Positions 30,470-35,895 of a DNA stretch of 41,620 bases are shown piece by piece. The notes below the pieces were generated by a model. The model saw only the letters and a list, made by a program, of their open reading frames with translations, made no database searches and was not told where the DNA came from. This stretch comes from a virus. The first letter of the stretch is position 1; each line of letters starts with the position of its first letter. Position numbers and translations under genes: made by a program. Location: positions 1 to 41,620 of IMG/VR virus record IMGVR_UViG_3300044858_004093, one strand, 5' to 3'.

Positions 30470-30670
30470 ATGAGCACCTACCGCATCGTCCGCTGCTACA
30501 CGAACGACGGCCACCGGCCGCGCACCATCAAGCGCGGCTTGACCCTGGAGCAGGCGCAGGCCCACTGCCGCAGCCCCGAGACGTCGAGCCGGACGGCGAC
30601 CAGCGCCGCCGCTCGCCGGCGCACCAAGGCGCGCGGTCCCTGGTTCGATGCCTACGACGAGGACCGTTGA
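30470..30670 (+). CDS. Conserved small phage protein, unknown function
   Basis: A 66-residue protein: MSTYRIVRCYTNDGHRPRTI, KRGLTLEQAQAHCRSPETSS, then a basic stretch and a closing GPWFDAYDED. This pattern (TYRIVRF, RxIxxGLTLEEAQxHCxxPxTSS, WFDGYEE) belongs to a very common small phage protein of unknown role. ATG 30470 is chosen behind GAGGAAACGAGAG. Confidence 0.78.
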   Translation: MSTYRIVRCYTNDGHRPRTIKRGLTLEQAQAHCRSPETSSRTATSAAARRRTKARGPWFDAYDEDR

Positions 30671-30759
30671 CCCGGCCGCCTGCGGCCGGCGGCGAGGGGG
30701 ATGCCGGCGATCGACGCCTGCCCCGAATGTGGAAACCCGAGAGACGAGGAACCCGGATC

Positions 30760-31002
30760 ATGGCAACGAAGCAGAAGACCCGCACCTACCGTATCCGCCG
30801 CGAGTGGACGGTCGTCATGGAGTCGTGGATCGAGGTCGAGGCCGAGAACGTCGAAGCCGCGTGTGCGGCGGCCATAGAAGACGACGACTACGACGATCAA
30901 GAGATCGCGCCCGACAGCGACGGGCCGACCTACATCGGAGCCGTCGAGCGTGACGGCGATGCCCTGGAAGTGCCGTACCACTGGACGGAGGAGTCGCTCT
31001 GA
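30760..31002 (+). CDS. Small acidic protein, DpnD/PcfM-like
   Basis: An 80-residue acidic protein: TRTYRIRREWTVVMESWIEV, EAENVEAACAAAIEDDDYDD and PTYIGAVERDGDALEVPYHW. The strand WTVVMESWIEVEA followed by a helix NVEAACAAAIED resembles the DpnD/PcfM-like family of small phage and plasmid proteins. Its role is unknown. It follows a hairpin (CCGGCCG/CGGCCGG near 30663) and a GTGGAAAC box (30729). The stop overlaps the next ATG (TGATG). Confidence 0.65.
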   Translation: MATKQKTRTYRIRREWTVVMESWIEVEAENVEAACAAAIEDDDYDDQEIAPDSDGPTYIGAVERDGDALEVPYHWTEESL

Positions 31003-31334
31003 TGACCCCGACCATCGAAACCGGCGGCTACCGGCTCTCCCCTCGCGTGACGCTCCAACCGGGCGACACGTTCCGGGTGGCCGGCGGCCCCTACTACAGG
31101 CTCGCGGACGGGCGGCGGGTGCCGATGGCGGCCCGCGGCGTGTTCCGGCTCTCTGAGGTCGTCAGGCAGCGGAGCCGCGTCTATCTGCTCGCCTACGGGC
31201 CTGGCGGATGGGCGCTGCTCCACGTTGAGGGCCGGCGGCGGTCGGCGGTCGCGGGCCTGGTCGCCCGGCCGTATCGGGTGCGGCGGGCCGGGCGGAAATG
31301 TTGCAGGGTTGACCCTAGCAGGGTCGATGCTTAG
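31002..31334 (+). CDS. Small basic protein, unknown function
   Basis: A 110-residue protein starting at the TGATG overlap, so translation is coupled. PGDTFRVAGGPYYRLADGRR and VPMAARGVFRLSEVVRQRSR suggest a small SH3-like or OB-like barrel. The end is very basic (RPYRVRRAGRKCCRVDPSR). The C-terminal codons overlap promoter P3, so part of the tail may have been shaped by regulatory sequence. No family was recognised. Confidence 0.6.
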   Translation: MTPTIETGGYRLSPRVTLQPGDTFRVAGGPYYRLADGRRVPMAARGVFRLSEVVRQRSRVYLLAYGPGGWALLHVEGRRRSAVAGLVARPYRVRRAGRKCCRVDPSRVDA

Positions 31335-31337
31335 GAT
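31309..31337 (+). promoter_or_regulatory. Early promoter P3
   Basis: TTGACC (31309-31314), 17 bases, TAGGAT (31332-31337), overlapping the end of the 31002 gene. The predicted start is about 31344. A perfect hairpin (31359-31374) and a GTGGAAAC box follow, as at P2. The -10 fit is weaker than for P1 and P2. Confidence 0.55.
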
Positions 31338-31358
31338 ACTGACGCAGACATTACGGCA

Positions 31359-31386
31359 GGGGCCGCGTGGCCCCGAACGTGGAAAC
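31359..31386 (+). promoter_or_regulatory. Hairpin plus GTGGAAAC box after P3
   Basis: GGGGCC and GGCCCC form a 6-bp stem with loop GCGT, then GAAC and GTGGAAAC (31379-31386), ACCCCGAGCGGAGGAACGAG and ATG 31415, 36 bases from the box start. Confidence 0.65.
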
Positions 31387-31414
31387 GGGAACCCCGAGCG
31401 GAGGAACGAGAATC

Positions 31415-31690
31415 ATGGGAGCGATGAAGCGATTTTACGAAGAGTGCGCTGAGGCAGGCCGATGCCCGCTGACGCGGGAGACGTTCGATTGGCTGGACGA
31501 CGTCGAGTGCCAGCACCAGCTCGACTGGATCGGCTACTGCGAGCACGACCTGTTCGACGCCTCTGGCCGGATGATCGGCTACGAGGACTGCATCGAGATG
31601 GCGTCGGCCCGCCGGCTCGTTGCCGAGGGGCTGGCGAACGACGAGATCAAGTTTTTCGTGGAGTGCTTCGGGGACTACTGCCCGGCCTGA
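31415..31690 (+). CDS. Small acidic Cys-rich protein, unknown function
   Basis: A 91-residue protein: MGAMKRFYEECAEAGRCPLT, RETFDWLDDVECQHQLDWIG and YCEHDLFDASGRMIGYEDCI, then a helix ASARRLVAEGLANDEIK and FFVECFGDYCPA. Seven cysteines are spread over the length without a classical zinc spacing. The fold is probably helical. ATG 31415 is used because GGAGG lies ten bases before it; ATG 31424 is an alternative. It is first behind P3. Confidence 0.62.
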   Translation: MGAMKRFYEECAEAGRCPLTRETFDWLDDVECQHQLDWIGYCEHDLFDASGRMIGYEDCIEMASARRLVAEGLANDEIKFFVECFGDYCPA

Positions 31691-31696
31691 CCGGCC

Positions 31697-31762
31697 AGCC
31701 GCCCCGGCTCGTTGCCTGGGCGGCTCGATTGATGGATGATTCACCAGACCCCCGGACGGGGG
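31697..31762 (+). other. Two hairpins before the 31785 gene
   Basis: AGCCGCCC (31697-31704) pairs with GGGCGGCT (31718-31725). CCCCCG and CGGGGG (31749-31762) form a short second stem with loop GA, followed by AACGAGAGGAGAGGG as ribosome site. Here the fixed arms of class A are used without a GTGGAAAC box. Confidence 0.55.
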
Positions 31763-31784
31763 AACGAGAGGAGAGGGAATAATC

Positions 31785-32381
31785 ATGGCAGACATCATTG
31801 CGACCGTGGCCTGGAATTGCGGGGAGCACGACTGCCCCGTCGGATGGCATAAGTCCAGTTACTGGCTGGACGATGACGGCACCTACACCGTGGACAACTA
31901 CAGCGACGGCGACCATGAAGAGGTCGGTGCGGATGATCTCCCGACCGCCGACGAGATCGACAGGTCGTGGCTTGACTACTCGCGGGACGTTGCCTCGACC
32001 GGCTGCGACCCGCTGGGCGAGTTCTTCGTACCCCGCACGACGAAACGGAAGGAGCGGTACACCGCGGCCTTCCGGCCGTCGATCCTGGGCGGCCTCCTTG
32101 TCGCCGTGAGGCGAGGCGGCAAGGTCGTGCCGCTGCGTGATCTCCCGCAGCGAGTGATCGACTACCTTGACTGCGAGCGGATGCCTGGTGCGGCTGGCAA
32201 TCTCCGGTTCCGCGGCGGGTGGCAGGAGTTGACCGGCCTGGACTGCGCGAAGCTCTACCGCGGCACGGCCCGCGTCACGTTCACGCTCGACCATGAGGAA
32301 CCGAGGCCCGAGGCGGCCGTCGAGGCCGATCTGCGGCGGGCGGCTCGCCGGCACCTGCGAGAGAACAAGGCGACGGCCTGA
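31785..32381 (+). CDS. Early protein of 198 residues, unknown function
   Basis: MADIIATVAWNCGEHDCPVG and WHKSSYWLDDDGTYTVDNYS form a strand-rich, His/Cys-containing N-terminal part that might bind metal. The middle (DEIDRSWLDYSRDVASTGCD, PLGEFFVPRTTKRKERYTAA) and the C-terminal part (LPQRVIDYLDCERMPG, TARVTFTLDHE, then LRRAARRHLRENKATA) look like mixed strands and helices. No recognised family. The stop is followed four bases later by a class A stem-loop. Confidence 0.65.
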   Translation: MADIIATVAWNCGEHDCPVGWHKSSYWLDDDGTYTVDNYSDGDHEEVGADDLPTADEIDRSWLDYSRDVASTGCDPLGEFFVPRTTKRKERYTAAFRPSILGGLLVAVRRGGKVVPLRDLPQRVIDYLDCERMPGAAGNLRFRGGWQELTGLDCAKLYRGTARVTFTLDHEEPRPEAAVEADLRRAARRHLRENKATA

Positions 32382-32384
32382 CGA

Positions 32385-32436
32385 CCCGCCCGCAACCCCC
32401 GGCCGGCGAAACGCTGGCACGGGGGCGACGGGCGGG
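32385..32436 (+). other. Long stem-loop, class A element 5
   Basis: CCCGCCCG/CGGGCGGG (8 bp), internal loop CAA/CGA, CCCCCG/CGGGGG (6 bp) and a tip GCCGGC-GAAAC-GCTGGC with one G.T wobble. It matches the plan of element 3 (26805) with compensating changes in the tip. Its right arm overlaps the next hairpin. Confidence 0.75.
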
Positions 32437-32461
32437 CCGACGCGGCCCGGAGCGTGGAAAC
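32433..32461 (+). promoter_or_regulatory. Hairpin plus GTGGAAAC box before the 32491 gene
   Basis: CGGGCCG (32433-32439) and CGGCCCG (32443-32449) pair over 7 bp; GAGC and GTGGAAAC (32454-32461) follow. The 5' arm shares four bases with the 3' arm of element 5, so the two folds exclude each other. Confidence 0.62.
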
Positions 32462-32490
32462 CCATAACCCTAGAGACGAGGAGAGCGAAG

Positions 32491-32919
32491 ATGACGACCA
32501 AGACACTGACCCACCAGCAAATCGCCGCCATGCGAGACGAGGCCGCGGCGGCTCGCGACTACGCGATGGTCGATACCTGCACCCGAGCGATCGGCGGCGA
32601 CGAGGCCGCGGTGGAGGTCGTGGCAACGGCGATTGCCGATGCGGCCGCGATGGATGACGAGGCGCCAGCGGCGGCGACCGAATACGGGCTGGCACTGTAC
32701 GAGCATGACGAGACCTACGCGGCCGTGATCGACCGCGACGGCGTGGCGCTCGACCGTCACGATGCGCCGGAGTGCGACGCGCACGGATGGGGCTACTCGG
32801 TCGGCGACACGATCGAGATCGACGGCAGGCAGTGCAGGCTGACCCAGGTGTCTGGCGACATCCAGACCGGCGACACTCGCGGACACTACGTCGAGGCGAT
32901 TGCCCGCGTGATCGGCTGA
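32491..32919 (+). CDS. Conserved early phage protein, unknown function
   Basis: A 142-residue acidic protein. The N-terminus LTHQQIAAMRDEAAAARDYA, MVDTCTRAIGGDEAAVEV and VATAIADAAAMDDE is a helical block often seen in phage hypothetical proteins (typically IRALRxEAAxAGDxxMVxICxRAL). The C-terminal half is strand-rich (GYSVGDTIEIDGRQCRLTQV, TRGHYVEAIARVIG). Role unknown. GACGAGGAGAGCGAAG precedes the ATG. Confidence 0.7.
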   Translation: MTTKTLTHQQIAAMRDEAAAARDYAMVDTCTRAIGGDEAAVEVVATAIADAAAMDDEAPAAATEYGLALYEHDETYAAVIDRDGVALDRHDAPECDAHGWGYSVGDTIEIDGRQCRLTQVSGDIQTGDTRGHYVEAIARVIG

Positions 32920-32930
32920 CCAATCACCCC

Positions 32931-32955
32931 GCCCGCCGGCACGGGGCCGGCGGGC
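32931..32955 (+). other. Perfect 10-bp hairpin before the 32984 gene
   Basis: GCCCGCCGGC and GCCGGCGGGC pair around ACGGG. It is followed by GCAAACCACAGAGACGAGGAG, in which the usual GTGGAAACC is reduced to GCGCAAACC. Confidence 0.65.
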
Positions 32956-32983
32956 GCAAACCACAGAGACGAGGAGACGAGCG

Positions 32984-33535
32984 ATGCGACCCTACGACGA
33001 GATGACCGACGAGCGGCGGTGCGAAGCCGGAGCCGGCCTGCACTACAAGAGCCGCGAGTGGGGCGAGATTTTCAATACTGGCGGATGGGATGGTGCCTGG
33101 CCGGAGATCGACCGGCACGGCAAGCTGACCGGCCGTATCGTTGGCGACGAGGACGGCTACTTGAACGTGAACGACGAGGCGATGATCTCCGAAGCCGAGG
33201 CTCGCGCCGGTGGCTGGAGTCGTCCTGACGATGGATACGCCGAGCCGCCAGCTGGTGTGATGCCGATGGTCGAGGTGCTCGTCTGCCACCGTTCCGGTAT
33301 CGCTGGCGCGCGATGGTGCCGGCCGGTCGGCTGGACGCCGCGGAACAGGATCGCAGACGCCGACTGGGTGGAGTCCGATGGCTCATGGTGGGGCGAGGCT
33401 GGGGAGGAGGCCGGCATCGTGATATTCGGACACGACGAGGAGGGCGACACGGTGACCGTTGGCCTTGACGACCTCCGCGTGGCGTCGTGCGGCGAGTGCC
33501 GCGTTATCGCAGATGTTCAAGTCGATTTTGCCTGA
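32984..33535 (+). CDS. Early protein of 183 residues, unknown function
   Basis: MRPYDEMTDERRCEAGAGLH opens a Trp-rich N-terminal half (REWGEIFNTGGWDGAWPEID, then GWSRPDD). The second half carries VEVLVCHRSGIAGARWCRPV, DWVESDGSWWGEAGEEAGIV and GDTVTVGLDDLRVASCGECR. The Trp/Gly-rich strands suggest a small beta domain. Cys are not in zinc spacing. No family was recognised. GAGGAGACGAGCG precedes ATG 32984. Confidence 0.65.
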   Translation: MRPYDEMTDERRCEAGAGLHYKSREWGEIFNTGGWDGAWPEIDRHGKLTGRIVGDEDGYLNVNDEAMISEAEARAGGWSRPDDGYAEPPAGVMPMVEVLVCHRSGIAGARWCRPVGWTPRNRIADADWVESDGSWWGEAGEEAGIVIFGHDEEGDTVTVGLDDLRVASCGECRVIADVQVDFA

Positions 33536-33563
33536 CCCCGGCCCGCAGCAACCAGTGTTCGAT

Positions 33564-33598
33564 TTACCCCTGCCGCCCCGTGCGGCGAAACCAGAGGA
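33564..33598 (+). repeat. Leader cassette repeat, copy 1
   Basis: TTACCCC plus a 28-base block TGCCGCCCCG...CCAGAGGA is repeated at 33804-33839 with one extra C. The block contains a 5-bp hairpin (GCCGC/GCGGC, loop CCCGT), a GAAACC box and the AGAGGA ribosome site. Confidence 0.8.
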
Positions 33599-33606
33599 GA
33601 GAGACG

Positions 33607-33801
33607 ATGAAGCGTGAATATGTGGCGGTGATGGACGGCGAAGGCCGCGCACCCGACGAGATCGTGAAATCCTGCGTGGCGTCGAGCCGGCAGGTTGCCG
33701 AGCGCAAGCTCAACGGCGATCTCTACCTCGTGATGACCCGCCGGCAGGCCGAGGCCCGCGGCATCCAAGACCTTCGCGAGCAGACGCGGTTCTGCCGGTG
33801 A
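33607..33801 (+). CDS. Small basic protein, unknown function
   Basis: A 64-residue protein: MKREYVAVMDGEGRAPDEIV, KSCVASSRQVAERKLNGDLY and LVMTRRQAEARGIQDLREQT. It has one N-terminal strand and two helices. The helix pair SSRQVAERKLN and TRRQAEARG is compatible with nucleic acid binding but not diagnostic. It is preceded by the first copy of a repeated leader cassette. Confidence 0.62.
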   Translation: MKREYVAVMDGEGRAPDEIVKSCVASSRQVAERKLNGDLYLVMTRRQAEARGIQDLREQTRFCR

Positions 33802-33803
33802 AA

Positions 33804-33839
33804 TTACCCCCTGCCGCCCCGTGCGGCGAAACCAGAGGA
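33804..33839 (+). repeat. Leader cassette repeat, copy 2
   Basis: Second copy of the 33564 cassette, starting right after the previous stop. Hairpin arms are 33813-33817 and 33823-33827. Two neighbouring genes thus share one start signal, as at 25047/25391. Confidence 0.8.
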
Positions 33840-33849
33840 CCGAAATACG

Positions 33850-34122
33850 ATGGACAAGCAGAAACTGGAAGACGCCGTGAAAACCGTCGTCGCGCTGGAG
33901 GGGCGACCGCTGCCGCTGCTGTCGGCAGACGAGCGAGCCATCTGCGACCTGCTATCAGAGCAGCGAGAGTGGCACGCCTCGGCGGTCGGCCTGACGCGGT
34001 GGATACGGAAAGACAAGGACGCGAGGAAAGCGGACAGGGCGATCGCGGAGGCCGCAGAGCGTCTGTGGGCCGGGATGCTCATCGGCAAGGATACGGACGG
34101 CAACTACTACTACACCGGCTAA
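33850..34122 (+). CDS. Small helical protein, unknown function
   Basis: A 90-residue protein: MDKQKLEDAVKTVVALEGRP, LPLLSADERAICDLLSEQRE, WHASAVGLTRWIRKDKDARK and ADRAIAEAAERLWAGMLIGK, ending in DGNYYYTG. It is almost all helix with a mixed charge pattern and no Cys. It could be a small DNA-binding or inhibitor protein, but nothing specific can be read. It is followed closely by the next gene (15-base gap with AAAGGCGAGGCG as ribosome site). Confidence 0.62.
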   Translation: MDKQKLEDAVKTVVALEGRPLPLLSADERAICDLLSEQREWHASAVGLTRWIRKDKDARKADRAIAEAAERLWAGMLIGKDTDGNYYYTG

Positions 34123-34137
34123 CAGAAAGGCGAGGCG

Positions 34138-34323
34138 ATGAACAACAGAGTGTCACCCTACGAAGCCGGCTGGCTCACGTTCCTGGTCGAGCACGGCCTG
34201 GCGACGGCGGCGGCGGCCCGCGAGGCACAGAATCGCGTGGCACAGGAGGCCGTCCGCGAACTGGAGGAGCGGAGGAAGCGGCGGCGGGCCGAACGCCGCC
34301 GCAAAAACCGCGAGGAGGACTAG
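34138..34323 (+). CDS. Small Arg-rich helical protein, unknown function
   Basis: A 61-residue protein: MNNRVSPYEAGWLTFLVEHG, LATAAAAREAQNRVAQEAVR, then an extended basic helix with RKRRRAERRRKNREED. The strongly charged C-terminal helix suggests nucleic acid or acidic-protein binding. Start ATG 34138 overlaps nothing. The stop is followed by duplicated TAGGCTACYGGCCGA sequences. Confidence 0.6.
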   Translation: MNNRVSPYEAGWLTFLVEHGLATAAAAREAQNRVAQEAVRELEERRKRRRAERRRKNREED

Positions 34324-34365
34324 GCTACTGGCCGATAGTCTGTGTAGGCTACCGGCCGAGATAGT
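34321..34365 (+). repeat. Direct repeat TAGGCTACYGGCCGA...ATAGT
   Basis: TAGGCTACTGGCCGATAGT (34321-34339) is repeated with two extra bases and one change at 34345-34365, period 24. It is a duplicated form of the GGCTAC box that follows stop codons elsewhere in the module. Confidence 0.7.
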
Positions 34366-34394
34366 GGACTGTGGCAACCCAGAGGAGCAGAGCG

Positions 34395-34700
34395 ATGAAG
34401 AGGATCGAGGGATTCAATACAGGTGACCAAGCGTGGTCGGCATGGGTGTCGATCTCGCAGCACAGGCCGATCGCCGCCGCGGCGGCATCGGTGTGCCTGG
34501 AGCTGGTCGAGGTCGTCATGCCCGAGGGGGGCATTGTCCGGCCCCACGGCCAGTCGCCGCGAGTCCTCTACTACCATGAGCGTTTGTTCCCGACCCAAGC
34601 GGAGGCACGCCAGTGGGTGGCCGCGCAGGTGGCAGCCGGTGCGGCAAGCCTCGCCAAGCAGGCCGCCGACCTGGCCGATCCGGTCGTGGTGACCGTATGA
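34395..34700 (+). CDS. Small early protein, unknown function
   Basis: A 101-residue protein: MKRIEGFNTGDQAWSAWVSI, SQHRPIAAAAASVCLELVEV and VMPEGGIVRPHGQSPRVLYY, then HERLFPTQAEARQWVAAQVA and a helical end. The second half (FPTQAEARQWVAAQV) looks like a strand followed by a long helix. No known domain. GAGGAGCAGAGCG precedes ATG 34395 and a GTGGCAAC box lies at 34371. The TGA overlaps the next ATG. Confidence 0.62.
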   Translation: MKRIEGFNTGDQAWSAWVSISQHRPIAAAAASVCLELVEVVMPEGGIVRPHGQSPRVLYYHERLFPTQAEARQWVAAQVAAGAASLAKQAADLADPVVVTV

Positions 34701-34966
34701 TCGGCATCGTCCGCGATACCTGGCGGGCTGTGCTCGTCCTGGTCGTCGCCGTGCTCCTCCGCGGCATCGTCGCGGAGGAGCCGACGCCGGCCGTGCCGCC
34801 CCCGTGGCAACCGGCACCCGTTCAGTGGCAACCCCCGCCCGTGGCAACCGGGGCGTGGCAACCAGCGGCGGCACCGCCCCCGGCCGTGGAAACCAAAGGT
34901 CCGATTCGACGGGTCGCCCGCGAACTCGTAGACTTGTCCGAGGCTGTCATAGGAGTACTGCGATGA
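34697..34966 (+). CDS. Small membrane or secreted protein with Pro/Trp-rich linker encoded by box repeats
   Basis: An 89-residue protein. Residues 1-25 form a signal or anchor (MIGIVRDTWRAVLVLVVAVL then LRGIVAEE). Residues 30-67 are PPWQPAPVQWQPPPVATGAW followed by QPAAAPPPAVETKG. This section is the direct translation of at least five GTGGCAACC/GTGGAAACC boxes with their C-rich spacers, read in different frames (WQP, VAT, VET). The end is a helix ARELVDLSEAVIGVLR. Function unknown. It is coupled to both neighbours by overlaps. Confidence 0.65.
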   Translation: MIGIVRDTWRAVLVLVVAVLLRGIVAEEPTPAVPPPWQPAPVQWQPPPVATGAWQPAAAPPPAVETKGPIRRVARELVDLSEAVIGVLR

Positions 34967-35262
34967 ACCTGGAAGACCTCGTCACACCGGCCGACGCCGC
35001 GGCGGCGATCGGCGCACCGAACAAGCGTGCCGTCTACCGCGCAATCGCTCGAGCCGAGGCGGCCGGCGAGGACGTCACATACACCGCCTTCGGCCGCCGG
35101 CTGATCCGGCGCGACCGGCTCGACGTCGTCAAGAAGTACTACTTCCCCTACTACTCCGACGCTCATCAGGCCAGCGTGCGGAAGTGGGGGGCCGCCGGGG
35201 GCGCAGCCTCCGGCGTCACAAAACGCCTGCGGAAGGCGGCCAAGGAGAAGGGGGCCGGCTAA
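34963..35262 (+). CDS. Winged-helix/HTH DNA-binding protein, conserved in phages
   Basis: A 99-residue protein starting at ATG 34963 (ATGA overlap). LVTPADAAAAIGAPNKRAVY and RAIARAEAAGEDVTYTAFGR followed by RLIRRDRLDVVKKYYFPYYS is a phage-type helix-turn-helix with wing, of a family often written LTPAEAAREIGAxNRRAVYR. The C-terminus is a basic Gly/Ala-rich tail (KWGAAGGAASGVTKRLRKAA). It is probably a transcription regulator or site-specific DNA binder. It ends the early module and overlaps the HNH gene's stop by four bases. Confidence 0.72.
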   Translation: MNLEDLVTPADAAAAIGAPNKRAVYRAIARAEAAGEDVTYTAFGRRLIRRDRLDVVKKYYFPYYSDAHQASVRKWGAAGGAASGVTKRLRKAAKEKGAG

Positions 35263-35567
35263 CGGCCCTCGCTGGCCGTCTTCAAGCCGTGGCAGCGTCG
35301 GCAGAGCAGTTGCAGCCCCGACAGCGGCGTGGCCTCTGCGGCCTCGTGGAGGGGCTTGGCGGTGATGTGATCGACCTGGCTGTCCCCAGGGCGGTGGCAG
35401 ACCTTCCCGCAGGCGGCGCAGCACCCCCCGGCACGGGCGATCACGGCCTTCCGAACCCGCTGCCACGCCGGCGAACCGTACCCCCGTGCGTTGGAACTCG
35501 GGCGGGCCTCCTCCGTCCGGCGAAACGAGCCGAAGCGCGGCCTATACGTTGGGATTCTGCGCGGCAC
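35259..35567 (-). CDS. HNH endonuclease
   Basis: About 102 residues from GTG 35567 (ATG 35591 is the alternative). The core reads WQRVRKAVIARAGGCCAACG, VDHITAKPLHEAAEATPL and LQLLCRRCHGLKTASEG. It gives the CxxC...VDHI...CxxCH pattern of HNH nucleases with structural zinc. Such proteins either aid terminase (packaging) or act as free-standing homing endonucleases. It lies 11 kb from terL, at the tail-to-tail junction with the early operon, so the packaging role is not implied by context. Confidence 0.82.
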   Translation of the reverse strand: MPRRIPTYRPRFGSFRRTEEARPSSNARGYGSPAWQRVRKAVIARAGGCCAACGKVCHRPGDSQVDHITAKPLHEAAEATPLSGLQLLCRRCHGLKTASEGR

Positions 35568-35895
35568 TGGACCACCCGTGCATGAGAACACGGTGGCTCT
35601 GCCGGGAGAACCACCACTCGATCACCAGCTTGATGACCACCTGCGCGATCATCGACAGCAGGAACATCGCCACGACGCCCCCGTACTGCTGCCGCAGCCG
35701 AACGCTCACTCTGGCACGCACCACTTCCTCGAGCCGGTCTGGCGGGCAGTCGGTCGGCCAGTCCTCGACGATCTGCTCGACGAGACGGTCGCGGAGCGAT
35801 GCCCGCATCGCCAGCCGCAGGCCGCCGTTGGCCGCAACGTAAGACTTCAGCGGCCTGTAGACCGCATCGCTGGCCGGCACGTTCCCGTGACGCAT
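35542..35895 (-). CDS. Small protein with C-terminal membrane segment
   Basis: A 117-residue protein from ATG 35895: helical N-terminal part with RLAMRASLRDRLVEQIVEDW, PPDRLEEVVRARVSVRLRQQ, then a hydrophobic segment YGGVVAMFLLSMIAQVVIKL and an aromatic WWFS boundary near residue 95. It overlaps the lipoprotein gene by 49 bases. Membrane protein plus lipoprotein in overlapping frames is the layout of two-component spanins, but the order and the C-terminal position of the span differ, so spanin is only one option; a holin is another. Confidence 0.55.
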   Translation of the reverse strand: MRHGNVPASDAVYRPLKSYVAANGGLRLAMRASLRDRLVEQIVEDWPTDCPPDRLEEVVRARVSVRLRQQYGGVVAMFLLSMIAQVVIKLVIEWWFSRQSHRVLMHGWSSAAQNPNV

